Positions 63,911-64,000 of a DNA stretch of 64,000 nucleotides are shown here, piece by piece. A program made the position numbers and the translations under genes. The notes beneath the pieces are model-generated. The model did not search any database. It saw nothing but the letters and a program-made list of their open reading frames with translations, and had not been told where the DNA came from. Positions within the stretch are counted from its first letter, which is position 1. Each line of letters opens with the position of its first letter. The DNA lies in the IMG/VR virus record IMGVR_UViG_3300006641_000031, positions 1 through 64,000 of that record; one strand, 5' to 3'. The DNA is from a virus.

Positions 63911-64000
63911 AACGGACAGGGAGCGTCGAGAACAACGGCGCGAAGTAAATGTGGAGGGTCGGCTACGGAACCATAAAACGGGGTTCGACCGCACTACGTT
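63903..64000 (+). CDS. Start of an unknown gene (partial)
   Basis: ATG 63903 with AAAAGGAG upstream opens a frame that runs off the window. The first 32 residues are basic and charged ('MSKTDRERREQRREVNVEGR'). Function unknown. Confidence 0.5.
   Translation, partial: MSKTDRERREQRREVNVEGRLRNHKTGFDRTT

Noticed and set aside
1-64000. Diversity-generating retroelement, CRISPR array, integrase or IS element
   Set aside because: No reverse transcriptase, transposase, recombinase or array of repeats with spacers was found among the translated frames. Repeats near tail proteins are ordinary protein repeats.

Overview
The window is a contiguous piece of a double-stranded DNA tailed phage (Caudoviricetes) or prophage. 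It carries an HK97-type head module (portal, MuF-type protein, prohead protease, major capsid protein) and a lambda-like siphovirus tail module: tail completion, terminator, tube, a -1 frameshifted assembly chaperone and a tape measure, with no sheath gene. No bacterial housekeeping genes and no integrase are visible. The host cannot be read from the sequence. Several small Cys-rich and Ser/Gly-rich protein types recall Planctomycetota phages and genomes, but that is an impression from memory. The terminase is not in this window.

Layout. 1-3295 holds the end of a 24-residue-repeat surface protein, a tail-fibre-like protein and a beta-helix tailspike-like protein. 3317-6471 holds head-tail connector proteins and small unknowns. 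6474-18625 is the head module, with two consecutive genes carrying ADP-ribosyltransferase (ART) domains: a MuF-ART fusion, then a kinase-like-ART fusion. 18758-31591 is the tail, including two paralogous proteins with poly-serine tracts (a third poly-Ser protein sits at 14258); the largest tract is about 480 residues. 31596-39389 is a surface-modification cassette of glycosyltransferase-like proteins, SAM methyltransferases, a cupin and a sulfotransferase. 39517-41205 is a leftward four-gene operon, divergent from a MoxR-type AAA+ ATPase gene at 41595; the gap between them is a large palindrome with mirror-image promoters. 43036-47865 carries a sigma-region-2-like protein, a SNF2 ATPase and a CHC2/Toprim primase. 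47887-48200 is a repeat-rich, partly AT-rich candidate replication origin, followed by a putative initiator/loader gene and a DnaB-like helicase. 50719-52133 is a leftward cluster of small genes. 52822-54259 includes a charge-alternating, chromatin-like protein.

The last 10 kb (54351-64000) is one tightly packed rightward operon: QueD, QueE, QueC, CsrA, a guanine-phosphoribosyltransferase-like/GTP cyclohydrolase I fusion, a DpdA-like DNA transglycosylase, a sliding clamp, a uracil-DNA-glycosylase/3'-5' exonuclease fusion, a family A polymerase and a clamp loader. Together these predict a phage that makes a 7-deazaguanine base (preQ0 or a derivative), swaps it into its own DNA, and replicates with a largely self-encoded replisome.

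Most promising for follow-up are the GPRT-FolE fusion next to dpdA (a possible guanine recycling loop), the tandem ART effectors with a shared linker motif, and the poly-Ser proteins encoded beside a glycosyltransferase and sulfotransferase cassette. All functions are assigned from motifs read by eye; no database search was run.
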